A stretch of 64,000 bases of DNA, taken from contig NZ_VMHN01000001.1 of assembly GCF_008795955.1 (NCBI RefSeq), forward strand, positions 1,178,001-1,242,000. The letters run 5' to 3'. This DNA comes from Marinobacter denitrificans (GTDB taxonomy: Bacteria; Pseudomonadota; Gammaproteobacteria; Pseudomonadales; Oleiphilaceae). This document shows, piece by piece, positions 20,401 through 29,996 of the stretch (positions within the stretch are counted from its first letter, which is position 1; every line of letters begins with the position of its first letter). The position numbers and the translations under genes were made by a program. The notes beneath the pieces were generated by a model that saw only the letters and a program-made list of their open reading frames with translations, was not told the origin of the DNA and did not search any database.

Positions 20401-21164
20401 GAGTTGGCAATGCCCAGCTTGTCGAGGCGGAGTTTGAGCTGGAGCAGATCACCCCGGTACTGGGTATCCGCCTTGGTAACCATTACGCGGATTGTCAGCC
20501 AATCTTCAAACTCGCCCTTGTCCACCACCGATAACTCAGCCCCGGGAGCGCCCCTGGGAGCCGGTTTGAGGGGCGACTCGAGGCTGCGGGCCATCTGGTG
20601 CCAGATAATCCGCTGACGCGCCTGTAGCTGGCCAGACGCATCCATGAATTCATTCGCCTGCTGATCATTGCCCGCCCTCTGGGCCGCTTCACGCAGGGCG
20701 GCGATCATCTGCACGAGACACGAATCCATCAGCGGTTCTATATACTGAACAACGGCCTTTGCTGACTGGTGCAGGACGAACTGGACCTTGTCTGTGGGTG
20801 CCCGCAAGGAAGCCCGGTCCTGGTGGCGATCGGCGCCACACTGTTCCAGCATGGCATTGACAGCCTCGGGATTGGAGCGTGTAAAACCCACGCCCATGGC
20901 GCCTTCAATACGGCGCATGACATTGACGTACAATTCGTGACGTTTACGGCCGTCAGGGCTGCGAAAACGGACCACCAGCTCCGGAACGCCCCGCGAAAGA
21001 ACCTGGTCCAGCTTTCTGGACGTCTCCCCGGAATACCGGACAAACAGGCCCTCAGCACAGAAATCCGCAATCTGACAGGGCAGGTTTTCGCCACTGCCAA
21101 CATCCAGCTGGGCGGCAAGTTTGATCGGTTGGCGGGGACTAGAACGACGATCTTTCGGATCCAT
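17406..21164 (-). CDS. PilZ-DUF1631-GGDEF-EAL protein with degenerate catalytic motifs
   Basis: 1252 residues. The N-terminus looks like PilZ: RSSPR near residue 7-11 and a variant second motif DFCAEG. A long DUF1631-like helical middle follows, then GGDEF-like (from about 810, THDELTGLLGRREFERVLE) and C-terminal EAL-like domains. GGDEF reads SGNEF. EAL reads EIL, and the metal-binding DDFGSG has become GDFGSG, so both enzymes are probably inactive. EITE, NLSG and FIKLD are kept, so the fold and perhaps c-di-GMP binding may persist. An effector or receptor role is inferred. It lies just upstream of prkB. Confidence 0.82.
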   Translation of the reverse strand: MDPKDRRSSPRQPIKLAAQLDVGSGENLPCQIADFCAEGLFVRYSGETSRKLDQVLSRGVPELVVRFRSPDGRKRHELYVNVMRRIEGAMGVGFTRSNPEAVNAMLEQCGADRHQDRASLRAPTDKVQFVLHQSAKAVVQYIEPLMDSCLVQMIAALREAAQRAGNDQQANEFMDASGQLQARQRIIWHQMARSLESPLKPAPRGAPGAELSVVDKGEFEDWLTIRVMVTKADTQYRGDLLQLKLRLDKLGIANSTGHHNPLGPALICEAFHSGLSLLKADRDVEKACLKVFEKTVLMHLGPLYRELNNILVRHGVLPDLDLSKYLSEHSPAEAEAKKIKAPVAPSAEALVKEEATPVREVEPPGLKMTRFPGRKSSSEFRGYASAAQTAFATVKNLLGTLTASRLARGDMEPVEFSPGARKLSAGELQKQLQELQLQAAAASPEQPSLRERVVERVRESGEHALGEEEQGTLDVVDRFFSSVVESPKLSAYAQSRMRQLEVPVLKVVMRDPEFFDDQDSPVRGVMNRLAQLGVKGGRINPVVQRRVDELIQRIATDFEQDTGVFESAVQELDGLIDRQNLVYRRNVERVTAAAEGAQKVSESKKAVAVVLEQKLAGRKVPKAVVSLLDGGWRDLLSLTWIRQGQDSPLWQDYLSVIDSLMTFADDPENTINLPELLRVIQDGLASISSNHMPSSQIRDELKQFLVRSPESPPAMVEMPPAKTEDDKKQALSERDQRSLQRWINRAQQLRTGDWLKDQEKPDEPQYIRLVWVARGFSRFVFVNHQGMRVVELELEALAQHMRKGIIVPDSQYERPLVDESIDRMVRKVYDQLSWASTHDELTGLLGRREFERVLEQQLARREDERALVRLDLRQFRLLNDTAGYQAGDEALRMIADVLRSHVGNGMPLARLSGNEFAVMLPAENALEASRGIVAAIEAMEFRFDSGSYHLSASAGLAQELPALANAERWLKAAEEAMKAAKKRGHGKVMEYSLDAHGHARQEQIAAKVANLGDLNEERMLLRCQKIIPLHPHTTMAPQYEILISMYDDTGNLITGKDFVRMAERYDRMQAVDRWVVGQMLDWLRDKAPDPEHLGGICINLSGHSLNDQLLMEFIYDKLSQKDAPIERIWFEITEASAINDIQGISEFIEEMKELGCRFCLGDFGSGPTSFQFMRSLPVDFIKLDSAFTSQLDTSETDRAMVKSMVDMAHYMKREVIASQVETRGVLDMLTSLGVDYAQGFIIEKPRLLTSLD

Positions 21165-21332
21165 GAACTACCTGATTTCTGGCAAAGCCTGGTGGACCGG
21201 GAATGCAAACTGTTCCGGTTCCCGGCCGGTATCCCTGAAAGGCGACAGAAGCCACCTGCTACTTGGGGGAACATAGCTGTAATATAACCCCTGACCCACT
21301 TGCCAGCCAGCAACAAAATAACAGCCTGAACC

Positions 21333-22403
21333 ATGACACAGCTTAGTCAGATCTATCTTGTTATGCTACTCATAACGGCACTTTCCGGGTGTACGACATT
21401 AGGCTATTACAGCCAGGCCGCCAGTGGCCATTTGTCCCTGATGATGTCCACACAACCGGTGCACCAATTGCTCGACGCCCCCTCGACGCCGCCAGCACTG
21501 CGGCAGAAACTCACCGTAGCCCATGACGCCCGTGAATTTGCCGCTGACCAGCTCGCGCTGCCCGTAGGCGATGCCTTTTCCAGCTATGCCGAACTGGGAC
21601 GACCCTGGGTTGTGGTTAACCTGGTGGCGGTTCCTGAATTTTCACTCGACGCCCATCGCTGGTGTTATCCGATCATTGGATGCCAGGCCTACCGGGGCTA
21701 CTACCAACTGGAGAAGGCGCAAAACGAAGAGCAGTCATTCATCGACAGGGGCTACGATACGTTTATCGGTGGTGTTACCGCCTATTCCACCCTTGGCTGG
21801 TTTGATGACCCACTGCATACCGGTTTCACCTCCCTGCCTGACGATCGCATGGTGGCCCTCATGTTCCATGAACTGGCCCACCGCGTGGTTTACATCAATG
21901 ACGATACGGCCTTTAACGAGAGCTTTGCAACCGCCGTGGAGCTGGAGGGCCTGAAGCTGTGGCTCGAACAGAGAGGTGATGACGAAGGCTTCCAGAGGGC
22001 CCTGGCGCGCCTGGGTCAACGCAACCAGACCCTCGCCCTGGTAGAGGCCGCCTCCGGGCAACTGGAGGCTCTGTATGAACACCAGGACGCCTTACCAAAA
22101 GACGAGCTCCGCCAGCAAAAGGCGCGGATCTTCGCTGAACTTGAGCACGAGTATCGCGCGCTGTCAGCCGACTGGGACCAGCCCGGCCCATTCGGGGAGG
22201 ATCCCGCAGGGCTGAATAACGCCAACCTGGCCCTGTTCAGCCAATACAACCAGCATGTGCCCGCCTTCCGGCAACTGATCCGGGAGAACGACGGCAATTT
22301 TGGAGCCTTTTACCAGATGGTGAAGGCATTATCGAAGGAACCCGAAGAGGCCCGCCAGCAAGCACTGGCCCGGCTAGGCCAGCACTTTGACGAAAACCTT
22401 TGA
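21333..22403 (+). CDS. Putative zinc aminopeptidase lipoprotein (COG4324, DUF2265)
   Basis: 356 residues with a lipoprotein signal (lipobox LSGC, Cys about 20). The zinc motif HELAH appears in MFHELAHRVVYIND, and a downstream ETAF-like glutamate is plausible in AFNESFATAVELEG, giving a gluzincin-type site. This matches the uncharacterised predicted aminopeptidases of COG4324, which are probably anchored in the cell envelope. It is divergent from the PilZ/EAL gene, and its 3' end overlaps convergent argA by 30 bp. Substrate unknown. Confidence 0.8.
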   Translation: MTQLSQIYLVMLLITALSGCTTLGYYSQAASGHLSLMMSTQPVHQLLDAPSTPPALRQKLTVAHDAREFAADQLALPVGDAFSSYAELGRPWVVVNLVAVPEFSLDAHRWCYPIIGCQAYRGYYQLEKAQNEEQSFIDRGYDTFIGGVTAYSTLGWFDDPLHTGFTSLPDDRMVALMFHELAHRVVYINDDTAFNESFATAVELEGLKLWLEQRGDDEGFQRALARLGQRNQTLALVEAASGQLEALYEHQDALPKDELRQQKARIFAELEHEYRALSADWDQPGPFGEDPAGLNNANLALFSQYNQHVPAFRQLIRENDGNFGAFYQMVKALSKEPEEARQQALARLGQHFDENL

Positions 22404-23684
22404 GTTTCTCTGGGTATTGTAGGATGCCAGTTTGAGCCCGGGCAGCTCCCGCACCGTAGACGGCTGAAACCCCCGCTCCCGGAACCAGTGCTCGGTCTGG
22501 GTGGTGAGTACGAACAACCGCTGTATGCCCTGCCCCCGGGCAAGCTTTTCGATCATAGCCAGAATCTCGTCGCCACGCCCTGCGCGCCGATAGGCCTGAT
22601 CTACTGCGAAACAGGACAGCTCCCCCGCACTCTCGTCGGGATAGTGGTAGAGCGCCGCACATCCGACAACCGTGCCGTCCCGCTCAGCCACCACAAAACT
22701 GCCGATCTCCGTCTCCAGCATCTCCCGGGAACGGCGCACCAGGATGCCCTGTTCTTCCAGAGGCTGGATCAGCTCAAGTATGCCGCCGATGTCCTCCACC
22801 CTGGCCTGGCGGATCTGCTCGTAATTATCACTGCTGACCAGAGTACCGGAACCGTCACGGGTAAAGAGCTCTTCCAACAACGCGCCATCGTCAGCGTAGC
22901 TGATGATATGGGCCCGTCGTACGCCCCTCACACAGGCATCACAGGCAGCCCGCAAAAGATCCCCGTCATGGCCCTGCACCATGCCGGCAGCCAGCCGGTC
23001 AGAAGCCTGCCGGGCAGACAACTCCCGCATCAGCTGGCCGTCTTCGTCCAGCAGCCCCTGATTCTCGGTATACATGATCAGCTTTTCTGCCTGCAGGGCA
23101 GCGGCGACCTGGCCACCGACATCTTCGTAGGACAGGTTGAATGCATCTCCCGTCGGCGAATACCCGAGCGGCGGCAACAGCACAATGTGGCCCAGCTCCA
23201 GCAGCTTCTCGATACCCGCCACATCCACCCGACGCACCCGCCCTGTATGACCAAAATCGATCCCGTCAAGCACGCCCACCGGCCTTGCCGTGACATAGTT
23301 GCCGCTGCTGACCCGAATACGCGCATTATGCATGGGCGAATTCACCAGCCCCATGGAAAGCCGGCTTTCCAGAAACGCCCGCAACCCACCGATTGCCTCC
23401 AGCACTAACGGTAATTGCTGCTCTGGCGTTACCCGCAACCCACGGTGAAAGCTGGACTCCTCACTGGCATTATCCAGGCGCGTTTGAATCTGTGGCCGGG
23501 CGCCAAAAGCTACCACCAGCTTGATCCCTAAACTGCTAAGCAAGGCAATATCATGAATAATATTGATCAGGTTGCCATGGGCAATCGCATCGCCCCCGAT
23601 GGTCAACACCACTGTGCGACCCCGGTGAGCGTTTATATAAGGCGATGAGTGACGGAACCCATGCAACCATTCGTTCGATTTCAA
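22374..23684 (-). CDS. argA: N-acetylglutamate synthase
   Basis: 436 residues. An amino-acid-kinase-like domain comes first (VLTIGGDAIAHGNL, LVVAFGARPQI), then a GNAT acetyltransferase domain from about 290 (LSCFAVDQAYRRAGRGDEIL is the acetyl-CoA segment). This is the classical ArgA that makes N-acetylglutamate from glutamate and acetyl-CoA, usually feedback-inhibited by arginine through the kinase-like domain. argE lies upstream in the same direction, separated by repeat element A. Confidence 0.94.
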   Translation of the reverse strand: MKSNEWLHGFRHSSPYINAHRGRTVVLTIGGDAIAHGNLINIIHDIALLSSLGIKLVVAFGARPQIQTRLDNASEESSFHRGLRVTPEQQLPLVLEAIGGLRAFLESRLSMGLVNSPMHNARIRVSSGNYVTARPVGVLDGIDFGHTGRVRRVDVAGIEKLLELGHIVLLPPLGYSPTGDAFNLSYEDVGGQVAAALQAEKLIMYTENQGLLDEDGQLMRELSARQASDRLAAGMVQGHDGDLLRAACDACVRGVRRAHIISYADDGALLEELFTRDGSGTLVSSDNYEQIRQARVEDIGGILELIQPLEEQGILVRRSREMLETEIGSFVVAERDGTVVGCAALYHYPDESAGELSCFAVDQAYRRAGRGDEILAMIEKLARGQGIQRLFVLTTQTEHWFRERGFQPSTVRELPGLKLASYNTQRNSKVFVKVLA

Positions 23685-23721
23685 GCTCTTCTCCTGCGGG
23701 CCTTCATCTTAAGAGTAGTCC

Positions 23722-23832
23722 GGGTATTGGCGGGAAGCTTTCCCAAAACACGCCCGTGAATACGTCCCTGTAGGGCTCGGTCGCGCCGTCCCTGGCGCTC
23801 CACGGTTTTGGGAAAGCTTCCCGCCAATACCC
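23722..23832 (+). repeat. Palindromic intergenic element A (28-bp arms)
   Basis: The arms at 23722-23749 and 23805-23832 are perfect inverted repeats, 28 of 28. The 55-nt core starts ACGC and contains TACGTCCCTGTA, then a second hairpin GCGCC/GGCGC around GTCCCT. It lies 31 bp downstream of the argE stop codon, between argE and argA. No T-run follows the arms, so it is not a simple terminator. It is one of five copies in the window. Confidence 0.85.
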
Positions 23833-23863
23833 TCGTTATTCTATTGAGCTGCCCTCCTGCGGG

Positions 23864-25024
23864 TTAAAGACAGAACTCTTTAATTAATCCTGTGAGGATT
23901 CGGATAGCGGGATCCAGTTGGGACAACTCGACGAATTCATCCGGTTGGTGAGCCTGGTCTATATAGCCCGGGCCCATGACCAGAGTTTCCATTCCCAGTT
24001 TCTGTAACCAGGGTGCCTCCGTCGCAAAGGCTACTGCTTCGGCGGTGTGGCCTGTCAGCTTTTCGCAGGCACGGACCAGTTCTGCATCAGCGGGCGTTTC
24101 AAAAGGCGGCACGCCATCGAACAATGGTTCGAACTCCATCGAAAGTTCGCGGTTTTTCGCCAGTGGCTGCAATTTATGGAGAATCTCCTGGCGTAGCGCG
24201 TTCATATCCATTCCCGGCAAGGGCCGCAGATCAAAATGCAACTCGCAGCGGGCACAGATGCGGTTTGGGTTGTCGCCGCCGTGAATACAGCCCAGGTTCA
24301 AGGTGGGTACCTGAACCTTGAAATTGGGGTTGCTGTATTTTGCCTGCCAGCCAGAACGTAGAGAAAGCAGCTCGCCCAGTGCCTCATGCATTCCTTCCAT
24401 GGCATTGCGGCCCAGGGAAGGATCCGAGGAGTGACCGGACTGGCCCTCGAAGACCAGGCGCTCCATCATGATGCCCTTGTGCATGCGCACGGGCCTGAGG
24501 CCGGTGGGCTCGCCAATCACTGCATAACGGGCCTTGGGCCGACCTGCCTCGGCCAGGGCCCGGGCGCCGTTCATGGAGCTTTCTTCGTCGGCAGTGGCAA
24601 GGATGATCAGCGGCTGCTTCAGTTCCTCACCCACAAAGGCCCGCGCCGCTTCGATGGCCAGCGGGAAAAAGCCTTTCATGTCGCAGGTGCCCAGACCGTA
24701 CCAGCGGTCGTCCCGCTCGGTCAGGGTAAACGGGTCACTCTGCCAGCGCTTGTCGTCGAAAGGCACAGTATCCGTGTGGCCGGAAAGCACCAGGCCGCCG
24801 GGCCCCCTGCCGAGGGTGGCGATCATGTTGTATTTGCCGGGCATGCCCGGCACTTCAAGCAGCTCGACGTCAAAGCCCATGGGCTCCAGCCATTCGGCCA
24901 GGGTGCGCACCACCGGCTCGTTGCTCTGGTCCCACTCCGCAGAGGCGCTGCTGATCGAGGGTTGAGAGATCAGCTTCGTCAGCATCTCGCGAACGCCGGG
25001 CAGATGTTGTGTGGATCCGGACAT
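23864..25024 (-). CDS. argE: Acetylornithine deacetylase
   Basis: 386 residues, M20 peptidase family. The metal-site segments are SGHTDTVPFDD (His, Asp), GTCDMKGF (Asp) and TADEESSMNGA (Glu-Glu), with the dimerisation domain in between. ArgE hydrolyses N-acetylornithine to ornithine. Having argE alongside argA and argB suggests the linear pathway, although many relatives use argJ; argJ is not in the window. It lies 26 bp after the upstream unknown gene and is likely in the same operon. Confidence 0.93.
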   Translation of the reverse strand: MSGSTQHLPGVREMLTKLISQPSISSASAEWDQSNEPVVRTLAEWLEPMGFDVELLEVPGMPGKYNMIATLGRGPGGLVLSGHTDTVPFDDKRWQSDPFTLTERDDRWYGLGTCDMKGFFPLAIEAARAFVGEELKQPLIILATADEESSMNGARALAEAGRPKARYAVIGEPTGLRPVRMHKGIMMERLVFEGQSGHSSDPSLGRNAMEGMHEALGELLSLRSGWQAKYSNPNFKVQVPTLNLGCIHGGDNPNRICARCELHFDLRPLPGMDMNALRQEILHKLQPLAKNRELSMEFEPLFDGVPPFETPADAELVRACEKLTGHTAEAVAFATEAPWLQKLGMETLVMGPGYIDQAHQPDEFVELSQLDPAIRILTGLIKEFCL

Positions 25025-25050
25025 AAACAGTACTCCGCCCCGTCTCGGGG

Positions 25051-26304
25051 CTAGCGGGCCTGGCCCCGACGCCAGACCTCGAAAGTTGCAATCAGCCGAG
25101 TGGCAATGGGGTAGGCAACCTCGCCACCATCCATCAGCCGCGCGATTTCCATCCGCGAGTCACCTACGCTTACCAGCCTGCCTTCTACAACGTTACCATT
25201 CTCCAGGGTGACTCTCACCGTCTGTCCAATCCAGGAGTCGGCACTCTCCCTGTCGGCAGAATTCCAGCCGGCAATCATATCCGCGCGGCCATCACCACTG
25301 CCACCTGGTACCACGGGCTCGAGCATGACTTCGGGCCGCTCCGGCACTTCGGGCTCCACGCGAGTCAGATAGACGTCAGGCACTTCAGAACGATTATATC
25401 GGACGTTCAGGCTGTTCCCTGCCGCTTCCTCTTCCTCTCGAACAGGCACGCCCCAAACCGGGGCCGACGGGTTCAGCTCCAGAGTCAGCTCACCACCTTC
25501 GGTCAGCCACTGCCGATAGAGCGCCAGTAACTGGTCGCTGGCGCTGAATCCACGGGCTTTCAGGCCGTCGCTGAAGGCATCCATAACGATGCTCGTCCAT
25601 TCGCCGGTCTCCACTGCGGATTCCCGGGAACAATAGGCCGCCACCCGACGCATCAGGCCGCCGTCCCGCAGCGTTACTGTCATCGCTGAGGTAGCGGAGC
25701 TCATAAGGCCCGGTAAATCCAGCGGGTTGATCCTCGCGCCGGGCCAGTCGATTTCCACGCTGCCGGTATCGACCGTGGTCAGTTCGCCATAAACACCGCC
25801 GGCACGCTGGGTAACGAGAGCCTCACCAGACACGTCGGAAACCCCGAGCCTGAGCAGGTCACCGCTCCCGAGTTGCTGGCGATGATCAGGACCGCAAACC
25901 GGAGAAAACAGGGAGGGAGTCCTGTCACTGCCATCCGTAACCCAGTTGGGGAACATGTTGCTGTCCAGCATCAGGCGCAGATTCTCAGCTTGCAGGGACC
26001 ACTTGCCAGGGAGGTCCATCGGGTCCAGCAAAGCGGTCAGCAAGGCCAGGGGGGAGCCGGCATCAAACGCCAGACGATCGAACGCCACAGGTCTGGTCAG
26101 GCGGAAATCCTGATAACTGCCATTACCCAGTACCAGCCGGCCTTCGATGCCGGAACGGATCTCGCCCCGATCAATCACCCCCACTTCTTCAAACGCCTTG
26201 CGGGCCTCGGCCAGCCTCTGGTCCGCCAGCCACCAGACCGCGCCCTTGAATGACAGGTAGCCAATCAGAGCCAGAACAACCAGAAAGGTGAGCAGGCGCT
26301 TCAT
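25051..26304 (-). CDS. Unknown membrane-anchored protein with Sm-like C-terminal region
   Basis: 417 residues from ATG 26304. A single N-terminal membrane helix (LLTFLVVLALIGYLSF) is followed by a large soluble region, probably periplasmic, with no family I recognise. The last ~60 residues (IGQTVRVTLENGNVVEGRL, then MEIARLMDGGEVAYPI) resemble an LSm/Sm barrel, but a structural look-alike is equally possible. It sits tightly between argB (20 bp) and argE (26 bp), so it is co-transcribed with arginine genes; a direct role in arginine synthesis is not implied. Confidence 0.6.
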   Translation of the reverse strand: MKRLLTFLVVLALIGYLSFKGAVWWLADQRLAEARKAFEEVGVIDRGEIRSGIEGRLVLGNGSYQDFRLTRPVAFDRLAFDAGSPLALLTALLDPMDLPGKWSLQAENLRLMLDSNMFPNWVTDGSDRTPSLFSPVCGPDHRQQLGSGDLLRLGVSDVSGEALVTQRAGGVYGELTTVDTGSVEIDWPGARINPLDLPGLMSSATSAMTVTLRDGGLMRRVAAYCSRESAVETGEWTSIVMDAFSDGLKARGFSASDQLLALYRQWLTEGGELTLELNPSAPVWGVPVREEEEAAGNSLNVRYNRSEVPDVYLTRVEPEVPERPEVMLEPVVPGGSGDGRADMIAGWNSADRESADSWIGQTVRVTLENGNVVEGRLVSVGDSRMEIARLMDGGEVAYPIATRLIATFEVWRRGQAR

Positions 26305-26324
26305 CAATCGTTCCTCTCGGGGAG

Positions 26325-27221
<897 letters not shown>

Positions 27222-27279
27222 TCACATTGCCTTGTTGGTCAGAATTCTCATCATTGGTTTTACGATTATTCCAGAGCCG

Positions 27280-29910
27280 TCAGAAATCCGCGACAAGATC
27301 CGGTGCCACTTTCTGCAGCTGTTCCCGGAAAACAGCCTTGATGCGCTCCAGCGCCTCTTCCGTCTCGGCCTCGAAGCGAAGCACCAGCGCCGGGGTGGTA
27401 TTGGAAGCACGGCACAACCCCCAGCCATCGGTGTATTCCACACGAAGACCGTCGATGGTACTGATATTTGCCTCACCAAAGTTGGCTTCTTTGCCCAGGC
27501 GTTCCATCAACGGGAACTTGACCTCCTCCGGTACCGCTACGCTCAGCTCCGGCGTACTGATATCTTCGGGGAAGTCCTCGAACACCTCGTCACAATGACG
27601 GTCCTCAATACCCAGGATTTCCAGCAGCCTGGCGGCGGAATACAGGCCATCGTCAAAGCCCATCCAGCGCTCGCCGAAGAAAATATGGCCGCTCATCTCT
27701 CCCGCCAACAGTGCCCCGGTCTCCTTCATTTTGGCTTTCATCAGGGAGTGGCCGGATTTCCACATGACCGGCCGCCCACCAGCCTCGGAAATCACCGCGG
27801 CAAGACGGCGGCTGCATTTCACGTCATAAAGCACATCGGCACCCGGGTTACGGGAAACCACGTCCCTGGCAAAGAGCATCAGCAGGCGGTCGGGCCAGAT
27901 GATCTTGCCGGTGTTGGTCACGACACCCAGGCGGTCTCCATCACCGTCGAAAGCCAGGCCAATGTCTGCGCCTTCGGCCTTCACCCGCTCGATCAGATCC
28001 GCAAGATTTTCGGGCTTGCCGGGGTCCGGGTGGTGGTTGGGGAAGTTGCCATCCACGTCGCAGTAGAGGGGGATGACCTCGCAGCCCAGTTCCTCGATCA
28101 GCAATGGCCCCAGCTCGCCAGCGATACCATTGCCGGCATCCAGAACGACCTTGAGCGGCGCTGCAACCGCAATGTCGCCAACGATGCGGTCCAGGTAGGC
28201 CCGGCGCACATCTTCCGAGGACTGGCTGCCATGACCGCTGGCGAAATCACCGGTACGGATTCGCTGTAACAGTTTCTGGATGGCGTCACCAGACAGGGTT
28301 TCACCCCCAAGCATGATCTTGAGGCCATTATAGTTGGCGGGATTGTGGCTTCCGGTGACCATAACCCCGGAGCCGGTACCCAGTTCATGGGTTGCAAAAT
28401 AGAGCACGGGGGTGGGTACAGCGCCCACATGAATAACGTTGCACCCGGTCGCCATGACTCCCTTTGCCAGGGCGTCGGCCAGTTCAGGACTGGAATGACG
28501 ACCATCGTAGCCAATACACAGACTGTCCTTACCCCGCGCCAAGGCCTCGCTGCCAATGGCGCGGCCGATCACCGTCACGATATCGGGGGTCAGGGTTTCA
28601 CCCACAATACCGCGGATGTCGTAGGCCCGGAAAATGGTATCGGAAACCTCTGCTTCGGGCAGAGCCACCTCCTCAACGTCCGGCGTATCGTCCGTGCTAC
28701 CGGAACCGCCAAATCCGAGCACATCGTCGTCACCATCCAGCATATCGATGTCGAGCATATCCTTGTCCTGGAATAGCGGCTCGTCGGCGGCGGGCTTTGG
28801 CGCCTGTCCGCCGCTGGCCGGCTTCGGGCGCGCTGATTCGCCAGCCTTGGCAACGCGCTTCTCCACCATCTGTGAAAGCCGGTGAAGCACTTCAGCCGTC
28901 GACGCCACCATATCCCACTTCAGTGTGGGCGGCTTGATTCTTTCTCCACCAAACACCTTGTGGGCCCACTGGATCAACACGGTCACATCCTGCCGCAGAC
29001 CTCTCTGGGCATTGCCCAGCAGCAGCCAGACAACAATCGCCGCAATCAACGCAGGAACCAATGTCAGGATGATAGCCAACGTGCTATTGAAAAGCGGGGC
29101 CGGTGACGACGCAGGGCGGTACTGAAGCTCCCAGTCCGGGTTAGTCAGGTCACGTGTCTGGACAGGGCCACTCCCACTCCCCTGGCTCACAATGGTGCGA
29201 TTTGCGCCGTTAACGGACTGGATCAGGGAGAACTGCCCCCCCAGTGTCTGGTTGACTCCGGACATCAGTGGTTGCAACGGCGCGGTGCTGAAAACCACCA
29301 GTACACTGCCGGCAACCGCACGGCTCTGGGGGTTGCGGACCGGGGCGGCCATCTGCAGATACCATTGCCCGTCCCGCGGGAAGGCATCCGGGTAGAGTCT
29401 CTGGCCGGTTTCAGCCCGCCGCGCCAGGTCCAGACCGGCAAAGCCCAGGGTAGGCTCGCTGGCACTGCGGGGAATCTCCCCGTAAGGGAACAGGTAGACC
29501 GCTTCAACCTCCGGCAAGGTACCGGCGAGATCCGAGGCAACCTCTTCAATGGAGGCCTCGCCACGAAGTGCAGCCCGGACATGATCCTGTGCAGCTATGC
29601 CCTCTACTGAAGACTGAAGCAGCGAAAGCTGTTGGTTAATCCTGATTGCAGCCGTATCAGCCTCCAGAGCGGCCTGCATTTCATAACGGCGGGCCTCGGA
29701 AGGGGCGGCCAACAGGAAGTAGAGCAGCGCAGCTGATATTGCGCCGGCTATGACAACAACCAGAGCCTGGGTGACAGAAACAGAACTCAGCCGCTTGTGG
29801 CTCGGGCCAGTGGTCGATTTTTTGTCTTTGCTCTGTTTTTTTGCCTGTTTCCTGTCTGGATTCTTCTCAGGTGCGGCCTCGTCAGAGTTCTTCTTTTTGC
29901 CAAGCTTCAT
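27280..29910 (-). CDS. algC: Phosphomannomutase/phosphoglucomutase with N-terminal membrane sensor-like extension
   Basis: 876 residues, against about 463 for classical AlgC. The catalytic module begins near residue 420 (IFRAYDIRGIVGETL), has the phosphoserine loop VTGSHNPANYNG and the metal loop DGDGDRLG, so it should be active. The first half has a Lys-rich start, a membrane helix, a ~200-residue probable periplasmic region, a second helix (LAIILTLVPALIAAIVVWLL) and a cytoplasmic linker. Similar long forms occur in pseudomonads. It makes mannose-1-P or glucose-1-P for LPS and exopolysaccharide. Membrane anchoring may localise or regulate it. Confidence 0.92.
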   Translation of the reverse strand: MKLGKKKNSDEAAPEKNPDRKQAKKQSKDKKSTTGPSHKRLSSVSVTQALVVVIAGAISAALLYFLLAAPSEARRYEMQAALEADTAAIRINQQLSLLQSSVEGIAAQDHVRAALRGEASIEEVASDLAGTLPEVEAVYLFPYGEIPRSASEPTLGFAGLDLARRAETGQRLYPDAFPRDGQWYLQMAAPVRNPQSRAVAGSVLVVFSTAPLQPLMSGVNQTLGGQFSLIQSVNGANRTIVSQGSGSGPVQTRDLTNPDWELQYRPASSPAPLFNSTLAIILTLVPALIAAIVVWLLLGNAQRGLRQDVTVLIQWAHKVFGGERIKPPTLKWDMVASTAEVLHRLSQMVEKRVAKAGESARPKPASGGQAPKPAADEPLFQDKDMLDIDMLDGDDDVLGFGGSGSTDDTPDVEEVALPEAEVSDTIFRAYDIRGIVGETLTPDIVTVIGRAIGSEALARGKDSLCIGYDGRHSSPELADALAKGVMATGCNVIHVGAVPTPVLYFATHELGTGSGVMVTGSHNPANYNGLKIMLGGETLSGDAIQKLLQRIRTGDFASGHGSQSSEDVRRAYLDRIVGDIAVAAPLKVVLDAGNGIAGELGPLLIEELGCEVIPLYCDVDGNFPNHHPDPGKPENLADLIERVKAEGADIGLAFDGDGDRLGVVTNTGKIIWPDRLLMLFARDVVSRNPGADVLYDVKCSRRLAAVISEAGGRPVMWKSGHSLMKAKMKETGALLAGEMSGHIFFGERWMGFDDGLYSAARLLEILGIEDRHCDEVFEDFPEDISTPELSVAVPEEVKFPLMERLGKEANFGEANISTIDGLRVEYTDGWGLCRASNTTPALVLRFEAETEEALERIKAVFREQLQKVAPDLVADF

Positions 29911-29996
29911 AGTCCATCCTGCTGGTGTTATTTTCGCCCGGATTCTTCATTTATCAGGGAAGTATAGCCCCTGAATACGGTTCTGCGCGTGCAAGC

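Noticed and set aside
19092..20534. 480-codon open frame antisense to the PilZ/EAL gene
   Set aside because: It mirrors the real gene's codon bias and has no family motif; the minus-strand protein has clear domains over the same stretch.
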